Assembly: GCF_026278245.1 (NCBI RefSeq)
Contig: NZ_CP111079.1
Location: forward strand, 1,800,501-1,864,500
Direction: 5' to 3'
DNA length: 64,000 bases
Origin: Pontibacter kalidii
GTDB lineage: Bacteria; Bacteroidota; Bacteroidia; Cytophagales; Hymenobacteraceae
Each line of letters begins with the position of its first letter. The first letter of the stretch is position 1. The position numbers and the translations under genes were made by a program. Below the pieces are notes generated by a model. The model did no database searches and was not told the DNA's origin. It was given only the letters and a program-made list of their open reading frames with translations. This document shows positions 63,559 to 64,000 of this stretch, piece after piece.

Positions 63559-64000
63559 ATGAAGCGAGTGGCGATGGTGCTGTTTTGTAGCTTGCTATTG
63601 AGCGGCTGCGCAAACGAGGATTTTTTCCAGCACGATGCCCTGGCTACCGCAGAAGAACAGAACGGGAAAGCCGCTGCCGGATCAGATAGCGCCTGGGTAA
63701 TCCTGGGGCGCCACTACGACCGCAGCGGCTTTCACCGTTATTTCTGGGGGAACCACCACCGCCAACTCTGGGCCACACCCGTGAAGCTGCCCATCTTCAG
63801 GCTCGACTCCCTAAACGGGGGAATGGAGATTGTGAAGAAAGGCGGTGGCTACCAGACCACTAGTTTTCAGCTACGCGACAAACAAGGCAGGCTTTACGCC
63901 TTCCGCTCCATCGACAAAGACCCCAAGGAGGTTGTAAGCAAGTTCTGGCAAGACACTTTTGTGACCAACATTCTCCGGGACCAGACTTCGGCAGCCAACC
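63559..64000 (+). CDS. Truncated lipoprotein of a large Bacteroidota surface family (window edge)
   Basis: 147 complete codons are visible before the window ends. The ATG at 63559 is followed by a lipoprotein signal peptide (VAMVLFCSLLLSGC, Cys17). The sequence continues with SAWVILGRHYDRSGFHRYFWGNHHRQLW, VKKGGGYQTTSFQLRDKQGRLYAFRSIDKDP and ends at RDQTSAAN. The LRDxxGRxYxxRSxDKDP segment recalls large Bacteroidota surface or outer-membrane proteins, some of which carry a metallophosphoesterase or BamA-like region further on. That comparison is from memory and the rest of the protein is not visible. Confidence 0.7.
   Translation, partial: MKRVAMVLFCSLLLSGCANEDFFQHDALATAEEQNGKAAAGSDSAWVILGRHYDRSGFHRYFWGNHHRQLWATPVKLPIFRLDSLNGGMEIVKKGGGYQTTSFQLRDKQGRLYAFRSIDKDPKEVVSKFWQDTFVTNILRDQTSAAN

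Larger units (their letters stand above)
1..64000. repeat. Window-wide over-represented heptamer AAGTATA/TATACTT
   Basis: The heptamer occurs throughout the window, in coding sequence, gaps and close to terminators; AAGTATG is a weaker variant. A hand count between 10,321 and 20,120 gave at least 17 AAGTATA and 12 TATACTT on the plus strand, against about 1.2 expected for any given heptamer on two strands at equal base composition. Both orientations occur in minus-strand genes, so no strong strand bias is evident. A function is not known. Confidence 0.85.

Noticed and set aside
1..64000. CRISPR arrays, tRNA or rRNA genes, prophage genes, transposases
   Set aside because: None of the periodic repeats, cloverleaf-like arms, or recombinase and phage motifs was found when reading both strands. 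Short tRNA-like segments may still be missed by eye.

Overview
The window is a piece of a Bacteroidota chromosome, most likely a member of Cytophagales/Hymenobacteraceae such as Pontibacter. The evidence is type IX secretion C-terminal sorting domains, HYR-repeat adhesin-like proteins, DUF2911, a Bacteroidota-type histone H1-like protein, a CCDC81-type HU/SPOR protein, a ParE-ParC pair of Bacteroidota type, and several TAnnTTTG promoter -7 boxes. No rRNA, tRNA, CRISPR array, prophage or intact insertion sequence was seen. Housekeeping genes dominate.

Layout. 1-3591 (-): histidine operon hisG-hisD-hisC-hisB (hisB cut by the window edge). 4354-8910 (-): a 1518-residue secreted HYR/PKD protein with a T9SS tail. 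9385-10257 (+): DUF2911 protein. 10351-17027 (-): mnmA, lipoprotein, T9SS subtilase, rpe, TonB-dependent receptor. 17257-17880 (+): a TrpF-like protein without the usual catalytic motifs. 18145-28173 (-): an eight-gene run TPR protein / outer-membrane barrel / HU-SPOR membrane protein / ExbB / ExbD / TonB / FolC / TrmB, resembling a Tol-Pal-like envelope machine. 28401-29447 (-): holA. 29663-30811 (+): DUF922 predicted metalloprotease. 30806-32022: a small AT-rich accessory islet with two minus-strand genes bracketed by hairpins that share an apex. 32213-36845: tyrS, histone H1-like gene, alpha-oxoamine synthase and accC. 36846-38061: 1.2 kb with no gene, filled with palindromic repeats. 38062-41303 (-): thrS-infC-rpmI-rplT. 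41322-43347 (-): two TPR proteins. 43411-48013 (-): parE-parC. 48364-52261 (+): AI-2E-family transporter, DnaQ/GIY-YIG nuclease, fbaA. 52304-58207 (-): sugar-phosphate cluster (PgmB-like HAD; PgmB-OtsB fusion; GH65 phosphorylase; PfkB kinase). 58543-61263 (-): P-type cation ATPase. 61808-63454 (+): pgi. 63559 onward (+): a truncated lipoprotein.

The genes from fbaA to pgi form a loose carbohydrate neighbourhood. GH65 phosphorolysis would give beta-glucose 1-phosphate, PgmB would convert it to glucose 6-phosphate, and Pgi, PfkB and Fba would carry it into glycolysis, while the OtsB domain would release trehalose from trehalose 6-phosphate.

The most striking feature without an assigned function is the heptamer AAGTATA (reverse TATACTT), found all over the window in genes, gaps and next to terminators. 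A hand count over 10,321-20,120 found at least 29 copies on the two strands, against about 1.2 expected by chance. Inside genes it occurs in different reading frames, so it looks selected as DNA. Also notable: infC appears to start at an AUA codon, and the PgmB-OtsB and GH65 genes look like a split version of the mycobacterial OtsB1 fusion. Nine intrinsic-terminator-like hairpins and several core promoters are placed by eye.
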